Assembly (NCBI GenBank): GCA_004297625.1
Contig: SCTY01000071.1
Span: forward strand, 204,772 to 268,771
Direction of reading: 5' to 3'
DNA: 64,000 nucleotides
DNA from: Betaproteobacteria bacterium
Lineage (GTDB): Bacteria > Pseudomonadota > Gammaproteobacteria > Burkholderiales > SG8-39
The notes below the pieces were generated by a model. It had not been told where the DNA came from and ran no database searches. It worked only from the letters and a program-made list of their open reading frames with translations. The position numbers and the translations under genes are program-made. Below are positions 7,950 through 15,357 of the stretch, piece after piece. The number at the start of each line of letters is the position of its first letter. Position 1 is the first letter of the stretch.

Positions 7950-8494
7950 AATACGGCCAGACCCCTTCGCAGACCGTCGGACCGTACTTCGCCTACGGCC
8001 TCACGCCCGAGCAATACGGCTATCCGTTCCGCGCCGCCTGCGGGCCGGTCCTCGCCGAGGCGCGCACGCCGGGCGAGCCTATCGTGCTCACCGGCCGCGT
8101 ATACGACGGCGACGGCAAACCGGTCGACGATGCCATGATCGAGATCCTGCACGCCGACACGCGGCGCAAATATCTCTTCGGCCGTTGCGGCACGGGCGCG
8201 GACCGCGAATGCACTTTCCGCTTCGAGACCGTCAAGCCCGCCAGCACCGGCCCGCGCAGCGCGCCGCACATCGACGTGATCGTCATGATGCGCGGCATGC
8301 TGAGCCACGCGTTCACGCGCGTTTACTTCGACGACGAGCAGGAAGCGAACGCGCGCGACGAGGTGCTAGCCGACGTGCCCGCCGAGCGGCGCGGCACGCT
8401 CATCGCCCGGCGCGAGGAGCTCCCGGGCGGCATGGTGTATCGCTTCGACATCCGCATGCAGGGGCGGGACGAGACGGTTTTCTTCGACCTGTAG
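7946..8494 (+). CDS. pcaG: Protocatechuate 3,4-dioxygenase alpha subunit
   Basis: The 182-residue protein begins KYGQTPSQTVGPYF after a GTG start (GTGA overlap with pcaH) and has the intradiol fold without the Tyr/His iron ligands, as expected for the alpha subunit. It pairs with the beta subunit to form the (alpha-beta)n enzyme and contributes substrate-binding residues (QTPSQTVGPYFAYGL is the typical alpha motif). Its last 129 bases are overlapped by the convergent signal-peptide gene. Confidence 0.92.
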   Translation: MKYGQTPSQTVGPYFAYGLTPEQYGYPFRAACGPVLAEARTPGEPIVLTGRVYDGDGKPVDDAMIEILHADTRRKYLFGRCGTGADRECTFRFETVKPASTGPRSAPHIDVIVMMRGMLSHAFTRVYFDDEQEANARDEVLADVPAERRGTLIARREELPGGMVYRFDIRMQGRDETVFFDL

Positions 8495-8962
8495 GCGGCG
8501 TTGAGGCGCGTCCGTATCGCGCGCTTTTCTGCGGGCGGCCGGGCACTTCTTGCCCACGACGAGCCTCAGGGCGCTCGACGGAGCGTCCTCGCGGATCTCC
8601 CCGTCCGCGTAGATGCTCTGGCGCCGCTCGGGCCATTCGTCGGGTTTCGCCGATTCCGCGGCGAAAATATCCAGCAGGAATCCCGGGCCGATGACCGTCG
8701 TCCCCTGAGGCGGGTCGGAGACGAAACGCCACGTAAGCGTCTGCTCGCCCGCTTTGAGCTCGTAGATCACCGTCTCCTTAGACCTCGTGCGGGTCAGCGT
8801 TCCGCGCGCCTTCTCGCTCCACGGCGCGCCCGCCTGGGAAACGCATATCACCGCGCTGAATTGGCGTGAGTCATCCGCGAGCGCGGCCGAGGATACGAGG
8901 AGCGGGCTCGAGCACGCGAGCATTGCGAGCGACAGCAGCAGCGAACCGGCATGCTTGCGCAT
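8366..8962 (-). CDS. Exported protein of unknown function
   Basis: Unrecognised 198-residue protein with a clear signal peptide (MRKHAGSLLLSLAMLACSSPLLVSS..ALA) and a strong Shine-Dalgarno AGGAGG five bases from the ATG, so it is very likely expressed. Residues 30-150 look like a compact secreted domain with Cys at about 40 and 139. The last 43 residues are antisense to the end of pcaG and are rich in Arg and Glu, which suggests the original stop was lost or that a frameshift extends the frame. The mature part up to about residue 150 is the believable section. Confidence 0.6.
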   Translation of the reverse strand: MRKHAGSLLLSLAMLACSSPLLVSSAALADDSRQFSAVICVSQAGAPWSEKARGTLTRTRSKETVIYELKAGEQTLTWRFVSDPPQGTTVIGPGFLLDIFAAESAKPDEWPERRQSIYADGEIREDAPSSALRLVVGKKCPAARRKARDTDAPQRRLQVEENRLVPPLHADVEAIHHAARELLAPGDERAAPLGGHVG

Positions 8963-9048
8963 AGAGCCTCCTCTTTCTTACTGCCGGCTCAGCGTACCTG
9001 AGCGGAGGAAGCCGGTCTGTGGAGAATTACCCGCGGCGCGCCACCGCT

Positions 9049-10512
9049 TTATTTGCAAGCCGCCAGAGACGCTGCAAAGGCAGCACGCGCCGCTGCAGCC
9101 TTCGAGCCGTCTGCAGGGCTTCCCAGCAAGGTCTGCTCGGAGATGGCTACGCCGCATCCCGCGAACTTGCCGGCAAGGTATTCGAATTCCGTCGGTGAAA
9201 GGTTCGTGCTTGTCCAATTCGATCCGCCGCAGCCTGCCTGCGCGTACTTGTCGAGTGCGCCGCCAGGCGCCGGGCGCGCGGCCAAGGAGTTCACGTAACC
9301 GCACTGCAGGATCTCGGCAACCTTTTGTCCTTCGTAGGTCTTTACGGCCGGCGTTTCGTTCGGGTCCTTCAGCTTCTTGAATCCTTCCTGCGCGCTTAAC
9401 AGCTTCCCGCGCTCTATCGCGGCGTCGGTGAGCGTCGATACCGCTTGCTGGAGCGCCGCGACGGAACCACTCGACTGGATCGCCCGCTGCAAGGCAGGCA
9501 GAGTCGCGGCGGGCATCCAGTCCCCGGCTCCCGCAGACTTCACGAAGGAAAAGACTAGATAGTTACGGTGGTGTGATTCGATATAGCAGATATCGTCACC
9601 CGGCTTCGTGTCCAGTGATTCAACGCGCCGCAAATCCGCGTAGCGCAGGTTCTCGTATTCTGCGTCGTCGCAGTAAGCAGCCTTCTTCGGGTCCTTCTTC
9701 CTGTCGATGCGCTGGAACAGCTTGCCGACCGCATCGTCGTAGATATAGTTCTGCCAGTCGATCGTTTCACGCGTTTCGTCCTGCGCCCGCACGACGATCA
9801 AGTCGCCCTCGCGCAGGACAGGGACTGCGGCGGCCGACTCGGAATTCTTGCTCACTAGCGTAATTCGGTAATACCCGATCACCGAATCCCTGGCGGAGGC
9901 CTGCACAAACGCGCTTCCAACGCGGTTCAGCGCGCTCAAGAGTTGCTGACCACCGAAGGACCCGAAGGGCGAGCTGCCGAGGCTGGCGAGCACCTTGAGA
10001 AGCGCGTCGGTACGCGCGCTGTCCTCCTCGGGCATTTGGAGGATCGTGATGTCGAGGGTCAGATCACTGCCATCCCAGGAGGTATTGCTGTAGACCGGAC
10101 CGAACGACTGGTTGATGAACTGGAAGCGCTGGATATCGGGAGAGTAGAAGACGATGCGCCCCGGGTTGTCGGGTCCGCCGCGGTCGACCACCTGCTCGAG
10201 TTTCGGCCCTACGTTCACGACGACGGCTATCCGGCATTTCGGTTTCCCGCCCCTGAGTTCGGCCGACAGCTGTTCCGTGAAATGAGGCGGGCACCAGGCG
10301 AAGTACGCGTTCTTGAGATAGATGGAAATGGGATCGTGCCGCTTGAAAGGTTGCGGATCCGTCAACCTCGCAGGCGTCGAGAACTTGTCTACGAATGCGG
10401 GTTTCTCATTCTCAACCCGCACGAACCTATGGTCGCCGGCGCCTTCATAAGTGAACGTTGAGCAAGCCGCCAGCAGAATGCATGTCGACACAACGGCCAT
10501 AGTCTTTTCCAC
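9049..10512 (-). CDS. Putative lipoprotein, unknown function
   Basis: Unrecognised 487-residue protein. The N-terminus has a lipobox: STCILLAAC followed by Ser-Thr, predicting signal peptidase II cleavage and outer-membrane or periplasmic anchoring. GTG at 10512 or ATG at 10500 could start it. I see no catalytic motif. The C-terminal third holds a repetitive Ala-rich part with paired Cys (ILQCGYVN, QAGCGGS, FAGCGVA, LAACK). It lies divergent from the pyrone-dicarboxylate hydrolase gene and convergent to nothing related, so context gives no role. Confidence 0.7.
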   Translation of the reverse strand: MEKTMAVVSTCILLAACSTFTYEGAGDHRFVRVENEKPAFVDKFSTPARLTDPQPFKRHDPISIYLKNAYFAWCPPHFTEQLSAELRGGKPKCRIAVVVNVGPKLEQVVDRGGPDNPGRIVFYSPDIQRFQFINQSFGPVYSNTSWDGSDLTLDITILQMPEEDSARTDALLKVLASLGSSPFGSFGGQQLLSALNRVGSAFVQASARDSVIGYYRITLVSKNSESAAAVPVLREGDLIVVRAQDETRETIDWQNYIYDDAVGKLFQRIDRKKDPKKAAYCDDAEYENLRYADLRRVESLDTKPGDDICYIESHHRNYLVFSFVKSAGAGDWMPAATLPALQRAIQSSGSVAALQQAVSTLTDAAIERGKLLSAQEGFKKLKDPNETPAVKTYEGQKVAEILQCGYVNSLAARPAPGGALDKYAQAGCGGSNWTSTNLSPTEFEYLAGKFAGCGVAISEQTLLGSPADGSKAAAARAAFAASLAACK

Positions 10513-10609
10513 GAGCCCCCCCTGGGTTCAGACGTTGATTTATGTTACGCGCCTGGCGTTGGCTGATCCGGGATTCAGACGGCGGGATAACGCGACTACA
10601 ATCGCTCGA
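10513..10609. promoter_or_regulatory. Divergent intergenic region upstream of the lig genes
   Basis: The 97 bases between the lipoprotein gene and the hydrolase gene must hold promoters for both. Visible are a direct repeat TTCAGACG (10527-10534 and 10573-10580) and TACAAT at 10597-10602, too close to the GTG to be this gene's -10 unless the message is nearly leaderless. No convincing regulator palindrome was found. Confidence 0.3.
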
Positions 10610-11473
10610 GTGAAGACCACCGCGCCGCCTGACCCGAATACCCGCAAGCCGAAGTTCTGCCCACCGCCTAAGGCGTGCGACGCGCACTGCCACATCTTCG
10701 GGCCGGCGGCGAAGTTTCCCTATGCGAAGGACGCGGCGTACTGGCCGCCGGATGCGCCGTTCGAGGGACTGCAGAAGCTGCATTCGATTCTCGGGATCGA
10801 GCGCGCGGTGATCGTGCACGCGAGCTGCCACGGCGCGGACATGCGCGTGACGCTGGACGGCATCGCGAGGTCGGGAGGCCGGTACCGCGGCACGGCGATC
10901 GTTGATGAATCTTTTTCGGAAAGGCAATTTCAGCAAATGCACGACGGCGGAATCCGCGCGGTGCGCTTCAACTTCGTGAAGCACCTCGGCGGGCGGCCGG
11001 ACATGCAGCTTTTCGACCGGACGGTGGCGCGGCTGAAGGAGATGGGCTGGCATCTGATCCTGCACCTGGATTCGAACGATCTCGCGGAGTTCAGGAAGAA
11101 GCTCGAGGCGATTCCCGTGCCGATGGTGATCGACCACATGGGGCGGGTGAAGACGGCGGACGGGCTGGATCAGGAACCCTTCAAGGTGCTGCTGGGTTTT
11201 ATGAAAAATCCGAACTTCTGGGTGAAGATCTGCGGCGCCGAGCGGGTGTCGTCGATGGGGCCGCCGTTCACCGACGCCGTGCCGTTCGCGAGGGCGCTGA
11301 TCGAGGCGGCGCCCGACCGGATCCTGTGGGGCACGGACTGGCCGCATCCCAACGTCGGCAAGCACATGCCCAACGACGGCGACCTCGTGGATCTCTTCCC
11401 GCGGATGGTGCCGGAGCCGGAGCTACAGGTTAAGATTCTCGTGGACAACCCCGCGCGCCTCTACGGCTTCTGA
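10610..11473 (+). CDS. ligI: 2-pyrone-4,6-dicarboxylate hydrolase-like amidohydrolase
   Basis: The 287-residue protein (GTG start) is a TIM-barrel amidohydrolase: DAHCHIFGP near residue 24 gives the first metal-site His pair, HASCHGADMR and LHLDSNDLAE follow, and the final strand has the catalytic Asp in WGTDWPHPN. Length and motifs match LigI, which opens the lactone of 2-pyrone-4,6-dicarboxylate to oxalomesaconate. It lies one base before ligB, which fits the protocatechuate 4,5- or gallate-cleavage pathway. Dehydrogenase LigC and the downstream LigJ/LigK are not adjacent. A general amidohydrolase function on another lactone remains possible. Confidence 0.8.
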   Translation: MKTTAPPDPNTRKPKFCPPPKACDAHCHIFGPAAKFPYAKDAAYWPPDAPFEGLQKLHSILGIERAVIVHASCHGADMRVTLDGIARSGGRYRGTAIVDESFSERQFQQMHDGGIRAVRFNFVKHLGGRPDMQLFDRTVARLKEMGWHLILHLDSNDLAEFRKKLEAIPVPMVIDHMGRVKTADGLDQEPFKVLLGFMKNPNFWVKICGAERVSSMGPPFTDAVPFARALIEAAPDRILWGTDWPHPNVGKHMPNDGDLVDLFPRMVPEPELQVKILVDNPARLYGF

Positions 11474-11474
11474 C

Positions 11475-12305
11475 ATGGCGAGAATCATCGGCGGCATAGG
11501 CACCTCGCACGTGCCGACCATCGGCATGGCGTTCGACAAGGGCAAGCAGGACGATCCCGACTGGAAGCCGCTGTTCAAGGGCTACGAGCCGGTGCGGAAG
11601 TGGCTCGCGGAGAAAAAGCCCGACGTGCTCTTCTTCTGCTTCAACGATCACGCCACGACGTTCTTCTTCGATCACTACCCCACGTTCGCGCTCGGGGTGA
11701 GCGAGCGGTACGCGATCGCCGACGAAGGACTCGGGCCGCGGAAAATTCCGCCGCTCGAAGGCCATGCCGGGCTCGCGCGGCACATCGCGCGCTCGCTGGT
11801 CGAGGACGAGTTCGACATCAGCGTGTTCCAGGACCAGCCGCTCGACCACGGCCTGCATTCGCCGCTCACGATGATGTGGCCGACGCAGCCCGACTGGCCC
11901 GGGAGGGTGGTGCCGCTGGTGGTGAACGTGATCCAGCATCCGCTGCCGAAGCCGGGCCGGTGTTACCGGCTGGGGAAAGCGATCCGCAAGGCGATCGAGG
12001 CGTATCCCGAGGACCTCAAGGTCGCGATGGTCGGCACGGGCGGGCTGTCGCACCAGATGATCGGCGAGCGCGCCGGGTTCAACAACGAGCAGTGGGACCT
12101 CGAGTTCCTCGAGCTCATCGAGCGCGATCCCGAGCGCCTCGCCGCGATGAAGATCGAGGACTTCGCGCGCCTCGGCGGCAACGAGGGCGCGGAGGTGATC
12201 ATGTGGCTCATCATGCGCGGCGCGCTCGCGCCGAAGGTGCGCAAGGTGCACCAGAACTACTACCTGCCCATGACCACGGCCATGGCTGTGGCGGTGTTCG
12301 AATGA
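11475..12305 (+). CDS. ligB: Protocatechuate 4,5-dioxygenase beta subunit (LigB type)
   Basis: The 276-residue protein belongs to the type II extradiol dioxygenases. Fe(II) ligands are His12 (GTSHVPTIG), His59 (CFNDHATTFF) and Glu in LGGNEGAEV; GTGGLSHQ carries the expected catalytic His. It cleaves protocatechuate or a gallate derivative next to the hydroxyls. It overlaps nothing: ligI ends one base before, and dyad element copy B lies between it and ligA. The order hydrolase-B-A is inverted relative to the usual ligA-ligB. Confidence 0.92.
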   Translation: MARIIGGIGTSHVPTIGMAFDKGKQDDPDWKPLFKGYEPVRKWLAEKKPDVLFFCFNDHATTFFFDHYPTFALGVSERYAIADEGLGPRKIPPLEGHAGLARHIARSLVEDEFDISVFQDQPLDHGLHSPLTMMWPTQPDWPGRVVPLVVNVIQHPLPKPGRCYRLGKAIRKAIEAYPEDLKVAMVGTGGLSHQMIGERAGFNNEQWDLEFLELIERDPERLAAMKIEDFARLGGNEGAEVIMWLIMRGALAPKVRKVHQNYYLPMTTAMAVAVFE

Positions 12306-12318
12306 GGAAGGTCTCTTG

Positions 12319-12426
12319 CCCCCCTGATAAGGGGGGAAGCGAGCGGCTTTTGCGAGCGGGGGGTTATTGTTCGCGAAAACCAACCCCCCGCTCGCCTTCG
12401 GCTCGCGGCCCCCTTGTCAGGGGGTC
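12319..12426 (+). repeat. Intercistronic dyad-symmetric element, copy B
   Basis: This 108-bp copy has the same layout as at 1275-1379: palindromic ends (C6-TGATAA-G6 and CCCCC-TTGTCA-GGGGG), a central GC-rich stem and TCGCGAAAACC loop. It lies between ligB and ligA. Its last bases AGGGGGTC end six bases before the ligA ATG, so the repeat supplies the only plausible Shine-Dalgarno for ligA. Confidence 0.9.
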
Positions 12427-12432
12427 AATGCG

Positions 12433-12750
12433 ATGAGCTACGTGTTCGATCTCGAAAGAAGCGCCGCGGGGTTGAGGCTCAATCGTTTTCTGCACTCCCT
12501 GGGGAATCAGGAAAGCCGAAAGCGGTTCCTCGAGAAGCCCGAGGAAGCGATGCTCGGGCTTTCCGAGCAGGAAAAGGACATGGTGCGGCGCCTGGACTGG
12601 AAGGCGATGCAGGACTACGGCGCGAGCTTCTTCTGCCTGGAAAAGCTGGGGCGCGCGAAAGGCGTGTCGAATCCGCAGATGGTTGCCGCCTTCCGCGGAG
12701 AAACCCTGGAGGAGTTTCTCAAGACCCGCCGAGTTCCTGGCGCGCGGTGA
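12433..12750 (+). CDS. ligA: Protocatechuate 4,5-dioxygenase alpha subunit (LigA type)
   Basis: The 105-residue all-helical protein has the LigA pattern: LNRFLHSLGNQESRKRFLEKPEEAML, then LSEQEKDMVRRLDWKAMQDYGASFFCLEKLGR. It packs on LigB and closes the active site. It is shorter than Sphingobium LigA (139 residues) but close to other family members. The ATG at 12433 lies just after the repeat. The tail overlaps the convergent GST gene by 32 bases. Confidence 0.88.
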   Translation: MSYVFDLERSAAGLRLNRFLHSLGNQESRKRFLEKPEEAMLGLSEQEKDMVRRLDWKAMQDYGASFFCLEKLGRAKGVSNPQMVAAFRGETLEEFLKTRRVPGAR

Positions 12751-13555
12751 CGAGCTTCTCGGCGATGCGGCTGCGGATCGCCGAGCCGTGCTTCCGCATC
12801 TCGTCTTTTTCCTCCTGCGTCAGCCGGCCGTCGATCACGCCGTAGCTCGGGCGCGCCTGCACGCGGTTCCACCACGCGAGGCAAAGCGGCCGCTCGGCGA
12901 GCCACAGATCCAGAAGATTGAGATAGGCGAGGCGCGCCACGTAAGGCGTCATGTTGACGTCGGCCAGCGAGTATTGCGGGCCGGCGAGCCAGGGGCCGCC
13001 GTCGCCGCCCTGGTCTCCTATGGGGCGCAGCGCCGCCTCCATGCTCTTGAACGCCTTTTCGAAATGCGCCACCGCCTGGAACACGTACGGGCTCTCGACG
13101 CCCTGCTCGTAGGTCGACATGTAGCGCGCGCGGCGCTCGGGGTCGCCGACGTTGCGAAAGCGCCTTTCGCGCTGCTCCGGGCTCATCTGCCGCATCTTTT
13201 CGCGGAACATCGCCGAGAAGCTGATCTCGCGCGTCGCCTCTAAGAGCGCTTCGTCGACGAGCTTCGACCACAGCCGCATGCGCGCCTTGAGGTACGGGTC
13301 GCGCGGCACGAGGCGCCGCTCGGGAAACGCGTCCTCCAGGTATTCGCAGATGAGCGAGGACTCGACGATCGGCTTGCCTTCGTGCAGGAGCGTGGGCACG
13401 ACCCCCTTGGGATTGAGCTTCAGGTACTCGGGGCTGTACTGCTCGTTGGCGAACAGGTCGAGGGTCTTCATCTCGTAATCGAGATCCTTCTCGTAGAGCG
13501 CGATGAAGACCTTCTGCGTGCAGATCGAGTTGCGCGCGCTGTAGAGCTGCAGCAT
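12719..13555 (-). CDS. Glutathione S-transferase family protein (LigF-like)
   Basis: The 278-residue protein has a thioredoxin-fold N-domain (MLQLYSARNSICTQKVFIALYEKDLDYE, NPKGVVPTLLHEGKPIVESSLICEYLEDAFPE, including the cis-Pro and the Glu-Ser glutathione site) and a long helical C-domain (DPYLKARMRLWSKLVDE). The N-domain resembles LigF-type beta-etherases, which cleave lignin beta-aryl ethers with glutathione, and its place beside ligBA fits lignin-derived aromatic catabolism; ordinary GST detoxification is equally possible from sequence alone. It starts 30 bases from the divergent decarboxylase-like gene. Confidence 0.85.
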   Translation of the reverse strand: MLQLYSARNSICTQKVFIALYEKDLDYEMKTLDLFANEQYSPEYLKLNPKGVVPTLLHEGKPIVESSLICEYLEDAFPERRLVPRDPYLKARMRLWSKLVDEALLEATREISFSAMFREKMRQMSPEQRERRFRNVGDPERRARYMSTYEQGVESPYVFQAVAHFEKAFKSMEAALRPIGDQGGDGGPWLAGPQYSLADVNMTPYVARLAYLNLLDLWLAERPLCLAWWNRVQARPSYGVIDGRLTQEEKDEMRKHGSAIRSRIAEKLVTARQELGGS

Positions 13556-13585
13556 GTCTTCTAGCTTAAACTAACGCGACTCGCC

Positions 13586-14404
13586 ATGCTGAAAACCCTG
13601 ATGGGGCAGTACCCGGTCACGCGTCAATTCCTGACGCACACCGACAAATTCGATTTCGCGGACGTCGAGGGCAGCGTGGCCGGGGCGTTCAAGCGCGTGG
13701 TGCGCAACCTCGAGTTCGACGTCTCGGAGATGGCGATCATCACGCACCTCATCGCCAAGGCGCACGGCAAGCCCTACCGCATGCTGCCCTTCGTGGTCAT
13801 GGCACGGTTCCAGCATCCGTTCCTGGTTTTCAATGTTCAAAAGAATCCTTCGCTTGCTCCCGAGGGTTTACATGGAAAAACAGTAGGCGTGCGCTCGTAT
13901 TCCGTCACCACGGGTGCCTGGATCCGCCACATCCTCGCCGAGGACCACGGCGTCGACATCTCCAGGATCCGCTGGATCACGTTCGAGGAAGCGCACGTGG
14001 CGGAATTCCGCGACCCGCCGAACGTCGAGCGCGCGAGCCCCGGCAAGGAAATCGCCGCCATGCTGCAGGCGGGCGAGCTCGACGCGGCGATCCTCGGCGC
14101 GATCCCCAAGGAAGAGAACCTCAAGCCGCTGATCCGCGACCCGGAAGCGGCCGCAAAGCGCTGGGCCGAAAGACACGGCGCGCTCCAGCTCAACCATCTG
14201 GTGGTGGTCAAGAACAACGTCTCGAAAGCGCAGGCCGGCGAGGTCTACCGGCTGCTCGTGGAAAGCAAGAAGGCCGCGGGCAATCCGCCGATGCTGCCGC
14301 ACGGCCTGGAGGAAAACCGGCGCAATCTCGAGGTCGCGATCGATTGCGCATATCGCCAGAACCTGATCCCGCGTCGCTACAAAGTGGAGGAACTGTTCGA
14401 ATGA
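13586..14404 (+). CDS. 4,5-dihydroxyphthalate decarboxylase-like / NMT1-fold protein
   Basis: The 272-residue protein lacks a signal peptide yet has the periplasmic-binding-protein type 2 fold seen in cytoplasmic 4,5-dihydroxyphthalate decarboxylases: FDVSEMAIITHLIAKAHGKPYRMLPFVVMARFQHPFLVF and KTVGVRSYSVTTGAWIRHIL. By analogy it could decarboxylate a dihydroxylated aromatic diacid to protocatechuate, feeding the nearby dioxygenases. It is shorter than Pht5 (about 330). The stop overlaps the start of a Bug receptor by ATGA, suggesting uptake and metabolism of one substrate. The alternative is a binding-protein relative without enzyme activity. Confidence 0.7.
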   Translation: MLKTLMGQYPVTRQFLTHTDKFDFADVEGSVAGAFKRVVRNLEFDVSEMAIITHLIAKAHGKPYRMLPFVVMARFQHPFLVFNVQKNPSLAPEGLHGKTVGVRSYSVTTGAWIRHILAEDHGVDISRIRWITFEEAHVAEFRDPPNVERASPGKEIAAMLQAGELDAAILGAIPKEENLKPLIRDPEAAAKRWAERHGALQLNHLVVVKNNVSKAQAGEVYRLLVESKKAAGNPPMLPHGLEENRRNLEVAIDCAYRQNLIPRRYKVEELFE

Positions 14405-15354
14405 AAAAGATCCTGCTCGCCGTCCTGGCGGCGTTTCCCATGCTTGCCGCCGCGCAGGCCTATCCGACCAAGCCGATCCACATCGTGCTGCCGTTCGGCC
14501 CCGGCGGCGTGGCCGACATCACGACGCGGACCATCGCGCCCAGGCTCGGCGATGCTCTGGGTCAGCAGATCATCGTGGAGAACATGCCGAGCGCGGGCGG
14601 CATCCGCGCTTCCGAGACCGTCGCGCACGCCGAGCCCGACGGCTACACGATCCTGCTGCTCACCAACGGCAATGCCGTGAGCAAGGCGCTGTTCAAGTCG
14701 CTGCCTTACGACCCGGAAACCGACTTCGCCATGATCTCCACGGTCGGCTTCTTCAGCATGGCGATCGTCACCGCCGGCAACTCGCCGATCAAGACGCTCC
14801 AGGAGGCGATCGCCAAGGCCAAGGCGAACCCCGGGAAAATGAACATCGGCACCATCACGCCTGGGGGCACGCAGCATCTTGCGGGCGAGCTGTTCCGCTC
14901 CATGGCCGGCATCGACGCGGTCGTGATCCCGCACAAGACGACCGGAGAAGTGGTGGTCGCGACGCGCAACGGCAGCGTGGACCTCGCGGTCGATTTCATC
15001 ACGCCGCTGCTCTCGGGAATCAAGTCCGGCGCGCTGCGCGCGCTCGCAGTCACCTCGGGCAAGCGCTTCCCCGGGCTGCCTGACGTGCCGACGGTGAAGG
15101 AGGCCGGCGTACCGGGATACGACGTCGCGTCGTGGAACGCGCTCGCCGCTCCGGCGAAGACGCCGCAGCCGATCCTCGACAAGATCCACGACGCGCTGGT
15201 CAAGGCGCTCGCCGCGCCCGACGTGCAGAAGCGGTTCGCCGAGCTCGGCGTGGAAGGCCGCTCGAGCACGCCCGAGCAGCTACGCGAGTTCTACGCCTCC
15301 GAGACCAAGCGCTGGACCAAGGTCGTGGAGATCGCGAAGATCCCGAAGCAGTAG
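14401..15354 (+). CDS. Bug-type tripartite tricarboxylate receptor (periplasmic)
   Basis: The 317-residue protein has a signal peptide (MKKILLAVLAAFPMLAAAQA) and the Bug hallmarks YPTKPIHIVLPFGPGG, two-lobed fold, and HAEPDGYTILLLTNG. Bug proteins bind carboxylates in the periplasm and normally serve the TctAB membrane partners, none of which are encoded here. It is translationally coupled (ATGA) to the decarboxylase-like gene, hinting that the ligand is its substrate, for example an aromatic diacid (inference). Confidence 0.92.
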   Translation: MKKILLAVLAAFPMLAAAQAYPTKPIHIVLPFGPGGVADITTRTIAPRLGDALGQQIIVENMPSAGGIRASETVAHAEPDGYTILLLTNGNAVSKALFKSLPYDPETDFAMISTVGFFSMAIVTAGNSPIKTLQEAIAKAKANPGKMNIGTITPGGTQHLAGELFRSMAGIDAVVIPHKTTGEVVVATRNGSVDLAVDFITPLLSGIKSGALRALAVTSGKRFPGLPDVPTVKEAGVPGYDVASWNALAAPAKTPQPILDKIHDALVKALAAPDVQKRFAELGVEGRSSTPEQLREFYASETKRWTKVVEIAKIPKQ

Positions 15355-15357
15355 GCG

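Noticed and set aside
10511..10520. C-rich run upstream of the lipoprotein gene as an element end
   Set aside because: A C7 run without the palindromic partner; serves as the lipoprotein gene's G-rich Shine-Dalgarno on the other strand.
12367..12432. Extension of LigA upstream of ATG 12433
   Set aside because: Encoded by the repeat element, not by conserved LigA sequence.
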